From Oscillatoriales cyanobacterium (GTDB taxonomy: Bacteria > Cyanobacteriota > Cyanobacteriia > Cyanobacteriales > Microcoleaceae): 64,000 nucleotides of DNA. Positions 1-7,762 of the stretch are shown here, piece after piece. The stretch's first letter is position 1. Each line of letters starts with the position of its first letter. The notes under the pieces were generated by a model. That model was not told the origin of the DNA, searched no databases, and saw only the letters and a program-made list of their open reading frames with translations. The position numbers were made by a program, and so were the translations under genes. The stretch is taken from contig RDXX01000017.1 of NCBI GenBank assembly GCA_004292955.1, positions 1-64,000 on the forward strand. The letters are read 5' to 3'.

Positions 1-4
1 TTAA

Positions 5-208
5 GCGCTCTTTTCCACAATCTCCGAAAGAGCGCTCAAGCGCAACTACGTACCTTAAGATTTGGACTGAAGTCCGATTAGCGCTCTTTTGCAAAATCTA
101 CAAAAGAGCGCTCAAGCGCAACTACGTACCTTAATTTTGGAGTTAAGTCCGATTAGCACTCTTTTGCAAAATCTACGAAAGAGCGCTGAAGCGCAACTAC
201 ATACCTTA
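5..208. repeat. Three tandem units of a composite palindromic repeat
   Basis: Three contiguous units start near 5, 81 and 156, with a period of 75-76 bases. Each has a GCGCTCTTTT...AAAGAGCGC hairpin, then the tail GCGCAACTACGTACCTTA. The first two units also carry a GGACT-GAAGTCC or decayed GGAGT-TAAGTCC palindrome between units. Single inverted copies of the hairpin-tail part recur at about 38404, 49298 and 55001. The GGACT/AGTCC palindrome recurs inside the carbamoyltransferase gene and after miaA. There are no spacers, so this is a mobile-type intergenic repeat rather than a CRISPR array. Confidence 0.8.
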
Positions 209-272
209 CGATCGCACCTATTCATCTGTACTCTGTTAAGATCGCTCAATATCTTGACAAGCAACCCGATCC

Positions 273-758
273 ATGCAGACTCTCAAACCATCAACCCGAC
301 CTTTCAACCATCAAGATACATATCCCTGCCCTGTCTGTCGCACCGGTCAAATTTCCACCATGCCGATGATGGAAGCCCTCGGTTGCAACTTCTGCCAGCA
401 CATTTTTACCGCTAGCGAAGAAAGACAATCGCTGAAAATGGCCGATCGCCAACCGCCCGTAACATGGCACTGGGACGGCAAAAAATGGATAGGAGCGCAC
501 CTCGAAGGCACAGAATTCGGATGGTCTTATTTTGCCGCCGCGATCGGTCTAGTCTTCCTTCCCACCACCTTGCTCGGACTTTCAGCTTACTATTTTCCTC
601 CGGTTCCCGGCAGCCGTTTGTCGTGGTTCCCCGCAGCTTGGACGGGCTTAGCCTTTTTGTCCCATTTAGGCATAGTGCTGTGGTTGGTAGCTGAATTTTA
701 TCAATTTCCGGTGGGCACTTACTTCAGAGCTTGGGCGCGCAGGATTCGCCGGCGCTAG
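273..758 (+). CDS. Zinc-ribbon membrane protein of unknown function
   Basis: This 161-residue protein is not recognised as a named family member. A cytosolic-looking N-terminus carries two CxxC pairs, CPVC near residue 19 and CNFC near residue 38, which could bind one zinc ion. A basic and aromatic stretch with WHWDGKKW follows. Two hydrophobic segments at about residues 84-105 and 118-142 should span the membrane, and the C-terminus is Arg-rich. ATG 273 gives the zinc ribbon a short lead-in; the sequence before it is repeat. It is followed by 168 bases before the carbamoyltransferase, so an operon is possible but not shown. The function is unknown. Confidence 0.7.
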   Translation: MQTLKPSTRPFNHQDTYPCPVCRTGQISTMPMMEALGCNFCQHIFTASEERQSLKMADRQPPVTWHWDGKKWIGAHLEGTEFGWSYFAAAIGLVFLPTTLLGLSAYYFPPVPGSRLSWFPAAWTGLAFLSHLGIVLWLVAEFYQFPVGTYFRAWARRIRRR

Positions 759-926
759 CTGGATGCTGTCAAAGAGCCGATCGACCTCAGCCGCCCACCA
801 GCATCAATTCAGCTAAAATTAGAGGCGATCGCAAAACTCAACTCCAAATCTGCACCACTAAAGCTATAATCGTTAGCTATTCTAAATACATCTGATACGA
901 GCGCATAGCGATTTGTGAGGAGAGCG

Positions 927-2867
927 ATGAACATACTTGGAATCTCGGCGTACTACCACGACAGCGCCGCCGCCTTAATTCGCGATGGAGAAATTATCGC
1001 CGCAGCGCAGGAAGAAAGATTTTCCCGCAAAAAGCACGACGCCAGATTTCCCAAGAATGCGATCGCCTATTGCCTAAAAGAAGCGAACATAGAATTGCGG
1101 GAACTCGATCGCATAGTCTTTTACGACAAACCATTAGTCAAATTTGAGCGCCTGCTAGAAACTTACCTAGCCTACGCACCCAAAGGTTTTCGCTCTTTCC
1201 TCACCGCCATGCCCATCTGGCTGAAAGAAAAGCTTTACCTCAAAACCATGCTCAAAAGAGAGCTCGCAGAAATGGCAAACTGCAAAAGCAATAAACTGCC
1301 ATCTCTGCTATTTACTGAACACCACCAATCCCACGCAGCCTCAGCATTTTTCCCCAGCCCCTTCCAAAAAGCCGCCGTTTTGTGCCTCGACGGCGTAGGC
1401 GAATGGGCAACAACCTCAGTCTGGCTAGGAGACGGAAACCAACTTACACCTCAGTGGGAAATCGATTTTCCCCACTCCTTGGGCTTGCTTTATTCAGCTT
1501 TCACCTATTACACAGGCTTCAAAGTCAACTCTGGTGAATACAAACTCATGGGTTTAGCGCCCTACGGCGAACCCAAGTATGTAGACAAAATTCTCACCCA
1601 TTTAATCGACCTCAAAGATGACGGAACTTTCCGTTTAGACATGGATTATTTCAACTACACTGTTGGCTTAACCATGACAAATCAAAAATTTGACGAACTG
1701 TTTGAAGGGCCGCCACGCACAGCAGAAGGAAAATTAACTCAGCGGGAAATGGACATTGCAGCATCCATTCAAGTTGTTACAGAAGAAGTTGTTTTGCGGC
1801 TGTGCAGAACAGTTAAAAAAGAATTGGATGTAGATTATCTTTGTCTTGCCGGCGGTGTTGCTCTTAACTGCGTTGCTAACGGCCGACTCTTGCGGGAAGG
1901 TATTTTCAAAGATATTTGGATTCAACCTGCCGCAGGAGATGCTGGCGGTGCTTTGGGCGCAGCTTTGGCGATTTGGTATCAGTATTGCGAACAAACTCGT
2001 ACTGTTGCTGATGAGCTACTCGTAGCAAATAAGATTAAGGAGGAGAGGACTGAAGTCCTTACTACAAACCAAGCTGTGGCGACTGTGGCGAAGTCTGTCA
2101 CTCATTTAACTTGTCACGACAAAATGCGCGGCTCGTATTTGGGGCCAAGGTTTACTGACACAGAAATTCAGGAATATTTGGATGCTGTCAAAGCTAGCTA
2201 TCATCGATTGGACGATGCAGAATTGATGCCACAGTTGGCGGAAATTTTGGAACAGGGAAACGTCGTCGGATGGTTCCAAGGGCGGATGGAATTTGGGCCG
2301 CGGGCTCTGGGCGGGCGATCGATTATTGGCGATCCCCGCAATGCTAAAATGCAATCCGTGATGAACCTGAAAATTAAATATCGGGAATCATTTCGACCTT
2401 TTGCACCCTCAATCTTAGCCGAACGAGTTGCGGATTATTTCGAGATTGACCATTCTAGCCCTTATATGCTATTGGTTGCTCCAGTCAAAGCCAGTCTCCG
2501 CATTCCCATGACAGCGGAACAACAAGAATTGTTTGGCATTGAAAAGCTTAACATTCCGCGATCGGAAATTCCGTCTGTTACCCACGTCGATTACTCGGCT
2601 CGCATCCAAACCGTTCACAAAGAAACCAATCCTCGGTACTATGACTTAATCAGTCATTTTGAAGAGCGATCGGGATGTTCGATTTTAGTAAATACTTCAT
2701 TCAACGTCCGAGGCGAACCAATTGTTTGCACTCCTGAGGATGCTTACCGCTGTTTCATGCGAACCGAAATGGATTATCTGGTTTTAGAGAATTTCTTAAT
2801 TCCTAAATCGGAACAAATACCTTGGAAACAAGACGAAGCTTGGAAAAATGAATTTGAACTAGATTAG
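927..2867 (+). CDS. Carbamoyltransferase, NodU/CmcH/SxtI type
   Basis: Family members transfer a carbamoyl group from carbamoyl phosphate to a hydroxyl on a sugar or natural product. The protein starts MNILGISAYYHDSAA, typical of the family, and has the Kae1/YrdC-like HHQSHAASAFF metal-binding motif near residue 138. A C-terminal carbamoyltransferase half contains GRMEFGPRALGGRSI and a late SFNVRGEPIV motif. GTG 915 is in frame, but ATG 927 follows a purine-rich GAGGAGAG and begins at the conserved N-terminus, so I chose it. The length of 646 residues fits the family. A repeat-derived insertion lies near residues 370-385. Downstream are SxtJ- and SxtK-like genes, the same order as sxtI-sxtJ-sxtK in saxitoxin clusters. 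The substrate is unknown; no other saxitoxin genes are present. Confidence 0.92.
   Translation: MNILGISAYYHDSAAALIRDGEIIAAAQEERFSRKKHDARFPKNAIAYCLKEANIELRELDRIVFYDKPLVKFERLLETYLAYAPKGFRSFLTAMPIWLKEKLYLKTMLKRELAEMANCKSNKLPSLLFTEHHQSHAASAFFPSPFQKAAVLCLDGVGEWATTSVWLGDGNQLTPQWEIDFPHSLGLLYSAFTYYTGFKVNSGEYKLMGLAPYGEPKYVDKILTHLIDLKDDGTFRLDMDYFNYTVGLTMTNQKFDELFEGPPRTAEGKLTQREMDIAASIQVVTEEVVLRLCRTVKKELDVDYLCLAGGVALNCVANGRLLREGIFKDIWIQPAAGDAGGALGAALAIWYQYCEQTRTVADELLVANKIKEERTEVLTTNQAVATVAKSVTHLTCHDKMRGSYLGPRFTDTEIQEYLDAVKASYHRLDDAELMPQLAEILEQGNVVGWFQGRMEFGPRALGGRSIIGDPRNAKMQSVMNLKIKYRESFRPFAPSILAERVADYFEIDHSSPYMLLVAPVKASLRIPMTAEQQELFGIEKLNIPRSEIPSVTHVDYSARIQTVHKETNPRYYDLISHFEERSGCSILVNTSFNVRGEPIVCTPEDAYRCFMRTEMDYLVLENFLIPKSEQIPWKQDEAWKNEFELD
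2047..2070. repeat. Dispersed palindromic repeat inside a coding sequence
   Basis: The stretch with the GGACTGAAGTCC palindrome and its CTTACTACAAACC tail matches, with three mismatches over 24 bases, the reverse complement of the start of the repeat unit at 26899. Here it is read in frame and encodes part of a poorly conserved linker between the two halves of the carbamoyltransferase. The surrounding codons keep the reading frame open. Confidence 0.6.
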
Positions 2868-2872
2868 TTATT

Positions 2873-2998
2873 AGTTATTGGTTATTTGTTATTGGTTATT
2901 TGTGATTTGTTGGTGTTAATGACTGATAAATGACTAATACCTAATACCTAATGCCCAATGCCCAATGCCCCATTCCCAATGCCCCATTCCCAATTTCT
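2873..2998. repeat. Short tandem repeats between carbamoyltransferase and sxtJ-like gene
   Basis: After the carbamoyltransferase stop come repeats of TTATTGGTTATTTG, then CCTAATA and CCCAATGCCCCATT units. They run to a few bases before the next start codon. These are short tandemly repeated repetitive (STRR-type) sequences known from filamentous cyanobacteria. They leave no recognisable Shine-Dalgarno site for the downstream gene. Confidence 0.75.
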
Positions 2999-2999
2999 A

Positions 3000-3407
3000 A
3001 TGAGCGACGAAATAAAAAAACTCGATAAAAAAGGCCTGCGCGATTTCGGCCTGCTAATTGGCGGCTTAATTGCAGTGCTGTTCGGTTTAGCAGTACCTTT
3101 GCTGCGGCGCGATTCTATACCTTGGTGGCCCTGGGCGATCGGCGCAGTGCTAATTGTGTTAGCATTGGCTGCGCCGAAATCGCTCAATCCCATTTACCAC
3201 GGGTGGATGTGGTTTGGACTTACCCTCAACAAAATCGAAACGCCGATCGTGCTGGGGATAGTTTTTTACCTGATAATTTGGCCGATGGGAGTTATCAAAG
3301 GCATATTTGGCGAAGATGCAATGCGGCGCAAACTAAATCCCAAAATGGATACTTACCGCGTCCCGAGTAAAGCAAGAACAAAAGTTAGCATGGAGCGTCC
3401 TTTCTAA
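3000..3407 (+). CDS. SxtJ-family membrane protein
   Basis: This 135-residue protein has a basic cytosolic N-terminus (MSDEIKKLDKKGLRDFG) and hydrophobic segments at about 18-34, 42-58 and 82-103. The tail is basic. Order, size and position between a NodU/SxtI-type carbamoyltransferase and a DUF5989-like protein match the SxtJ family, whose members are often encoded beside such carbamoyltransferases; the biochemical role is not known. An upstream in-frame ATG at 2958 would add 14 residues made from tandem repeat sequence, so I placed the start at 3000. The next gene begins on the base after its stop codon, which indicates tight coupling. A guess is that it anchors or presents the substrate of the carbamoyltransferase at the membrane. 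Confidence 0.8.
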   Translation: MSDEIKKLDKKGLRDFGLLIGGLIAVLFGLAVPLLRRDSIPWWPWAIGAVLIVLALAAPKSLNPIYHGWMWFGLTLNKIETPIVLGIVFYLIIWPMGVIKGIFGEDAMRRKLNPKMDTYRVPSKARTKVSMERPF

Positions 3408-3572
3408 GTGTTTGAATCAACATTAGACTTTCTCAAAGATTTGTGGGCGTTTATGAAGGAACGCCAAAAATATTGGTTGCTACCATTAATTGTGACTTTA
3501 GTCTTTTTAGGAGCTTTGATTGTATTGAGTCAGGGTTCTGTAATTGCTCCGTTTATTTATACCCTGTTTTGA
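3408..3572 (+). CDS. SxtK/DUF5989-type single-span membrane peptide
   Basis: This 54-residue reading frame starts with GTG directly after the sxtJ-like stop codon. It has an N-terminal amphipathic part (FLKDLWAFMKERQKYW), one transmembrane helix (about residues 23-42), the motif SQGSVIAP and the end PFIYTLF. This layout is the DUF5989/SxtK pattern as I remember it. The gene ends four bases before ATG 3577 of the SGNH gene, so translation may be coupled across the cassette. Its short length makes it easy to miss in annotation. The role is unknown; association with the carbamoyltransferase at the membrane is an inference from gene order. Confidence 0.8.
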   Translation: MFESTLDFLKDLWAFMKERQKYWLLPLIVTLVFLGALIVLSQGSVIAPFIYTLF

Positions 3573-3576
3573 AATA

Positions 3577-4803
3577 ATGAGCAAGTTGAAGACTTTGGGT
3601 GTCAATTTAGGTTTGACACTCGGCGGTTTATTAATGGGGGTGGTAATCGGTGAAATTGGATTGCGAGTTGCTAGAGTTGAGGGCTACCCAAAAATAGGAG
3701 ATGTTGTAGACTCCGCGCCAACTCGTTTCCACACTTCCGATCGCGATTTGGGTTGGAAGCTCAAACCCGGTGTGTCCGGCGAGTGGAATGGGGAAGGTGT
3801 AAGTTTTGTACAGGTGAATAGTGACGGTTTGCGCGATCGCGAACACACCAAAACCAAACCTCCCAATACCTTGCGCGTCGCAGTTTTAGGCGACTCTTTC
3901 ACCGAAGCAATTCAGGTACCAGTCGAACAAACTTTCTGGTCAAAATTAGAACGAAAGCTAGGTAACTGCGGCGCCGTTAAGGGACGCAAAAAAGTTGAGG
4001 TCATCAATTTCGGCGTTCAGGGTTACGGTACCGCTCAAGAATTGATGATGCTGCGGAAAAAAGTATGGGATTACAGTCCTGATATTGTAGTCCTGGCATT
4101 TTTTATTGGCAATGATGTAATTAACAATTCCCCGCAACTGGAATACGACCATTATCGACCATTTTTTGTTTACGATGCTAGCGGCAAGTTAGTACCAGAT
4201 ATGTCTTTTCGCAATCTGCCGCCGATCGCTCGCAACGAAAGAGCAGTTTCCTTTGTAGACAGGATGCCCAGTTTTTTGGTCAACAATTCCCGCATCTTGC
4301 AGGTGATTAAAAAGGTAGATTTAGATAGGAAAAAGCGGCAGTTATCTGGAGATTTTACCGCTTTGAGCAGCCAAAACTTCAATCCACCTCAGGATGCAGT
4401 TTGGAAAGATGCCTGGAGGGTGACAGAGGGTTTAATCGTGACAATGCGGAATGAAGTCGTGCAGAAAAAAGCTGATTTCTTGGTTGTGACAATTGGCGAT
4501 CCGATGCAAGTTCTCGGGGATGTCAAAGTCCGAAAAGATTTGATGACAAAGCACAACATTCAGGATTTATATTATCCCGACAGGCGGCTGGAAAAATTGG
4601 GCGAGCGCGAGGGTTTTCGGGTACTGAATTTAGCCGAACAGTTCAAAGGCTATACAGAAAAATATCAAGTCTGCGCCCACGGTTTTGAGAATTCTATACC
4701 CTGTGGGGGTCACTGGAACGAACTCGGACACCGACTGGCCAGCATCCTGATCAACAGAAATCTGTGCGAAAATTTGCAACAGTCTCAAGTACCAAAAAAA
4801 TAA
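3577..4803 (+). CDS. SGNH/GDSL-type hydrolase or O-acyltransferase, membrane anchored
   Basis: This 408-residue protein has an N-terminal hydrophobic anchor (about residues 8-27) followed by an extracytoplasmic-looking SGNH fold. Visible blocks are block I GDSFTEA (G105, D106, S107 as nucleophile), block II glycine in FGVQGYGTAQE, block III Asn in IGNDVINN near 177, and block V GGHWNELGH with His near 379. The usual Asp two or three residues before the His is replaced here by Cys-Gly-Gly. A TTG-started form from 3544 is possible, but it would overlap the preceding peptide, so ATG 3577 is preferred. SGNH enzymes remove or transfer acyl groups on glycans. Its place directly after the carbamoyltransferase-SxtJ-SxtK genes suggests work on the same surface polymer. 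Confidence 0.8.
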   Translation: MSKLKTLGVNLGLTLGGLLMGVVIGEIGLRVARVEGYPKIGDVVDSAPTRFHTSDRDLGWKLKPGVSGEWNGEGVSFVQVNSDGLRDREHTKTKPPNTLRVAVLGDSFTEAIQVPVEQTFWSKLERKLGNCGAVKGRKKVEVINFGVQGYGTAQELMMLRKKVWDYSPDIVVLAFFIGNDVINNSPQLEYDHYRPFFVYDASGKLVPDMSFRNLPPIARNERAVSFVDRMPSFLVNNSRILQVIKKVDLDRKKRQLSGDFTALSSQNFNPPQDAVWKDAWRVTEGLIVTMRNEVVQKKADFLVVTIGDPMQVLGDVKVRKDLMTKHNIQDLYYPDRRLEKLGEREGFRVLNLAEQFKGYTEKYQVCAHGFENSIPCGGHWNELGHRLASILINRNLCENLQQSQVPKK

Positions 4804-4822
4804 CCGCAATCAGTCAAATTTC

Positions 4823-6148
4823 ATGAAAGATTCAACGCCACTCCAAAAAGGCAAAAATATATTAACTTTAATCGCCGTCAATTTGGCGATCGCCTTTATT
4901 TGTCTCGAAGCTTTATCCCTAGCTTTTTACTTTATCAACCAAAAGCAGTTTTTTTATACCAGAACCAAAGCCAAAGAAAAAGTAGTCGAAGATATTGAAC
5001 GTATCGGCATTAGACTAGATGAATCTATCGTAGAAAGACTACATCCGTTTTTTGGCTACGTGCTCAAACAAGGTGCTTTTACCAATGAAAGATTAAAGTT
5101 AAAAGTCAACAGACACGGGTTTTTTTCCCTGTACGAATATCCCTTTATTAAAACCAATAAAAAACAATTTATTATCGGAGTTTTTGGCGGTTCAGTCGCC
5201 AACAACTTTGCAGTAGATGAGTATATAAATCAAAGATTGTCTAAAAAATTGCAGAGTTATCCAGAATTTGCCGATCGCGAAATTCGCATTTTAAATTTTG
5301 GCAACGGCGGCTACAAGCAGCCCCAGCAATTATTAATTTTAAATTACTTTCTGGCTTTGGGTCAAGAGTTAGATTTAGTCATCAATATTGACGGTTTTAA
5401 CGAAGTAGCACTGTCAAATTTAAACAACAAAGCCCAACTAGAAATAGGAATGCCTAGCGTCCAGCACATACAGCCGCTGACGAGTTTAGCCAACAACAAC
5501 TTATCGCCGGAAGCGATGAGTTCGATCGTCGAAATTAACGATAACAAAAAACAATTGAAAGCAGGTATTGACAAATTGCAAAATTGTCAACTTGCTTTGT
5601 GTCACGCCGTTACCTCGCTTAGAGTGAAACAATTAGTCAACAATTACCAGCAAGCAGTTGTCAAGTACGACGCGCAAGTCAAACAAACCAACTCAGACAG
5701 CGTAAATAGCGGTATAGTATACATTCCCAAAGCTGAGTCTGTGTTGCCAGAGGCTGCTGCTTTTGACAAAATGGCCTCGATTTGGTACGAATCGTCGATC
5801 GGCATGAATCAAATTTTATCGAGTAGAAACATTAAATATTTTCACTTTATCCAGCCCAACCAGTATTATCCAACTAAACGAGTGTTTACCGCCAAGGAAA
5901 AGGAAATTGCCATCAGCAAAGACAGCCCGTACATCGCAGGAGTAAACAAAGGTTATCCGGTGCTGTTGTCCAAAGTCGATGATTTGCAGAAGGCTCAGGT
6001 TAATGTGTTTAGTGCCGTAAATATTTTGGACAATACAAAAGATACTGTTTACAAAGATGCTTGCTGTCACTATAATTCAGTGGGAGAGGAAGTATTGGCA
6101 AACTATATTTCCAGTTCCATCATTAAAGTAGTAAGAAAGTCTAAATAA
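4823..6148 (+). CDS. SGNH-like membrane-anchored protein, paralogue 1
   Basis: This 441-residue protein has an N-terminal transmembrane helix at about 14-37. It then has an SGNH-like fold in which block I is GGS (IIGVFGGSVANNF, Ser near 124) rather than GDS. A highly conserved centre reads GGYKQPQQLL and INIDGFNEVALSN, where block III carries GFNE. Block V is CCHYNSVG, with His near 416. The changed block I leaves a possible serine nucleophile but removes the usual aspartate, so activity is uncertain. The next gene is a close paralogue seven bases downstream. Both follow the GDSF-type SGNH gene, and all three are probably co-transcribed with the carbamoyltransferase cassette. Confidence 0.75.
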   Translation: MKDSTPLQKGKNILTLIAVNLAIAFICLEALSLAFYFINQKQFFYTRTKAKEKVVEDIERIGIRLDESIVERLHPFFGYVLKQGAFTNERLKLKVNRHGFFSLYEYPFIKTNKKQFIIGVFGGSVANNFAVDEYINQRLSKKLQSYPEFADREIRILNFGNGGYKQPQQLLILNYFLALGQELDLVINIDGFNEVALSNLNNKAQLEIGMPSVQHIQPLTSLANNNLSPEAMSSIVEINDNKKQLKAGIDKLQNCQLALCHAVTSLRVKQLVNNYQQAVVKYDAQVKQTNSDSVNSGIVYIPKAESVLPEAAAFDKMASIWYESSIGMNQILSSRNIKYFHFIQPNQYYPTKRVFTAKEKEIAISKDSPYIAGVNKGYPVLLSKVDDLQKAQVNVFSAVNILDNTKDTVYKDACCHYNSVGEEVLANYISSSIIKVVRKSK

Positions 6149-6154
6149 ATATTT

Positions 6155-7486
6155 ATGAAAGATTTGAAGTTAATTAACAAAGGCCAAGAAATCCTCAAAA
6201 TTACTTTGATTAACTTGGCGCTTTTACTTGTTTTCCTAGAACTCGGTTCCTTGGGATGGTATTTTGTCAAGCACAAGCAATTTTTCTATACTAGAGAAAA
6301 GGTGCAAGATAAGTCGGCTTTAGGAATTAATTTAGAAGGAGTGCGTCTGAATCAGTCTATTGTCGAAAGGTTTCATCCTTTCTTTGGGTTTATTCAAAGA
6401 CCCAGCGATGATTTTCGACCTGGTTTTAAGGTGAATAACTACGGATTTATCTCTCCTTATGATTACCCTTTTAAAAAGCTTAAAAAAAATCAATTTGTGA
6501 TCGGAATTTTTGGCGGTTCCGTGGCTTCAGATTTTTCTATATTTCAAATTCAAAACAAAATTTTACCTAAATACCTAAAACAGGTTCCCGGTTTACAGGA
6601 CAAAGAATTTATAATTTTGTCTTTTGCTACAGGCGGTTACAAACAGCCGCAACAGTTATTAATTTTAAACTATTTTTTGGCCTTAGGTCAAGAATTAGAT
6701 CTAGTAGTCAATATAGATGGCTTTAATGAAGTAGCACTTTCTAATTTAAACAATAAAAATCAAATTAATCTGGCGATGCCGAGCATTCAGCACATTTCGC
6801 CGCTGACTAGCTTGGCGAATAATAGCCTTTCTACCAAGGCTTTGCAAGCAACTATTAGAATCAAAGAAAATAAAACTAAGATTAATGAGGGTTTGGAAAG
6901 TTTGCAACACTGCTCTTTAGCTGCGTGCGATGCTTTGACTTCTGTGTACGTTCAAAATTTAGTCAACAATTATCGAAGAGATGTGATTGCCTTTGAAAAA
7001 GAACGCAGCAAAACTCAGCAAGATGACGAGGGTAGTGTGATGTATATTAATAAAAATAAGTCTGTTTTAGAGGATGGTGCAGCTTTTGAACAAATGGCGT
7101 GGAATTGGGCAAAAAGTTCAATTTTTATGCACAAAGTGCTGTCGGCTAGCAATGTTCCTTATTTTCATGTCCTCCAGCCGAATCAATATTATCAGACAAA
7201 AAGGGTGTTTAGCGATGCCGAGAAGCGGATTGCTTTTAATAAAGAGACTCCTTATGCTAAGGCTGTGGAAATTGGATATCCGGCTCTTTTGGGTAAGTTT
7301 CCTAATTTACAAAAAAATAAGATTAATATTTTGAATGGGGTGAAGGTGTTCGACAAGACTAAAGATGTTGTTTATGTAGATAGCTGCTGTCATTACAATA
7401 AAACTGGAGAGGTAATTTTTAGCAATTATGTGGGTAGTTCTATTGTGGAAGCTTTGCGGAAGGATGAAAGAAAAAATAAGAAGTGA
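6155..7486 (+). CDS. SGNH-like membrane-anchored protein, paralogue 2
   Basis: This tandem paralogue of the previous gene has 443 residues. It shares the N-terminal membrane helix, the block I variant IGIFGGSVASDF, the centre GGYKQPQQLL/VNIDGFNEVALSN (almost identical over nearly 40 residues) and block V SCCHYNKTG. The middle of the proteins (about residues 225-300) has diverged more, as expected if that part recognises substrate. The seven-base spacing and strong conservation suggest duplication within the cassette and one mRNA. The C-terminus is Lys-rich. The reaction is unknown; glycan acyl transfer or hydrolysis is the family-level guess. Confidence 0.75.
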   Translation: MKDLKLINKGQEILKITLINLALLLVFLELGSLGWYFVKHKQFFYTREKVQDKSALGINLEGVRLNQSIVERFHPFFGFIQRPSDDFRPGFKVNNYGFISPYDYPFKKLKKNQFVIGIFGGSVASDFSIFQIQNKILPKYLKQVPGLQDKEFIILSFATGGYKQPQQLLILNYFLALGQELDLVVNIDGFNEVALSNLNNKNQINLAMPSIQHISPLTSLANNSLSTKALQATIRIKENKTKINEGLESLQHCSLAACDALTSVYVQNLVNNYRRDVIAFEKERSKTQQDDEGSVMYINKNKSVLEDGAAFEQMAWNWAKSSIFMHKVLSASNVPYFHVLQPNQYYQTKRVFSDAEKRIAFNKETPYAKAVEIGYPALLGKFPNLQKNKINILNGVKVFDKTKDVVYVDSCCHYNKTGEVIFSNYVGSSIVEALRKDERKNKK

Positions 7487-7532
7487 TATTATGTCCAGTT
7501 GATTTATTATTGATTGTACAATTTGCGAGCTC

Positions 7533-7727
7533 GTAGGGGCGGGTTCACCAACAAGATATAACGATAACCAACAATATATAAAAACCCGCCCCACTCTCAC
7601 GAATAATTCACATCAACCTGATATTTATATTTAATTTCTAAATGTAGGTGATGATTCATCGTTGGGTGGGGGCGGGTTTTTGAGATTGTTTGTTTCCGGC
7701 GATGATGGTTGGTGAACCCGCCCCTAC
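7533..7727. repeat. Nested inverted-repeat element (MITE-like)
   Basis: The outer arms 7533-7552 and 7708-7727 are perfect 20-base inverted copies (GTAGGGGCGGGTTCACCAAC and its complement). A second inner pair, AAAACCCGCCCCAC at 7581 and GTGGGGGCGGGTTTT at 7666, is nearly complementary. The 11-base direct repeat TATTATGTCCA occurs outside at 7487-7497 and 7731-7741. There is no coding capacity. The structure fits a non-autonomous element or structured repeat; which enzyme would mobilise it is unknown. Confidence 0.7.
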
Positions 7728-7762
7728 GGGTATTATGTCCATGGATTAAAATTACATGGATT

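Noticed and set aside
5-208. Repeat units at the left end as a CRISPR array
   Set aside because: Units are contiguous and nearly identical along their full length, with no unique spacers and with palindromes that recur elsewhere as single copies.
89-415. 108-residue reading frame at the left end
   Set aside because: It is read from the palindromic repeats and overlaps the zinc-ribbon gene in another frame; residues repeat with the DNA units.
927-3572. A saxitoxin biosynthesis cluster
   Set aside because: Only sxtI/J/K-type genes are present. The hallmark polyketide-synthase-like and amidinotransferase genes are absent, and such trios occur in many non-toxic bacteria.
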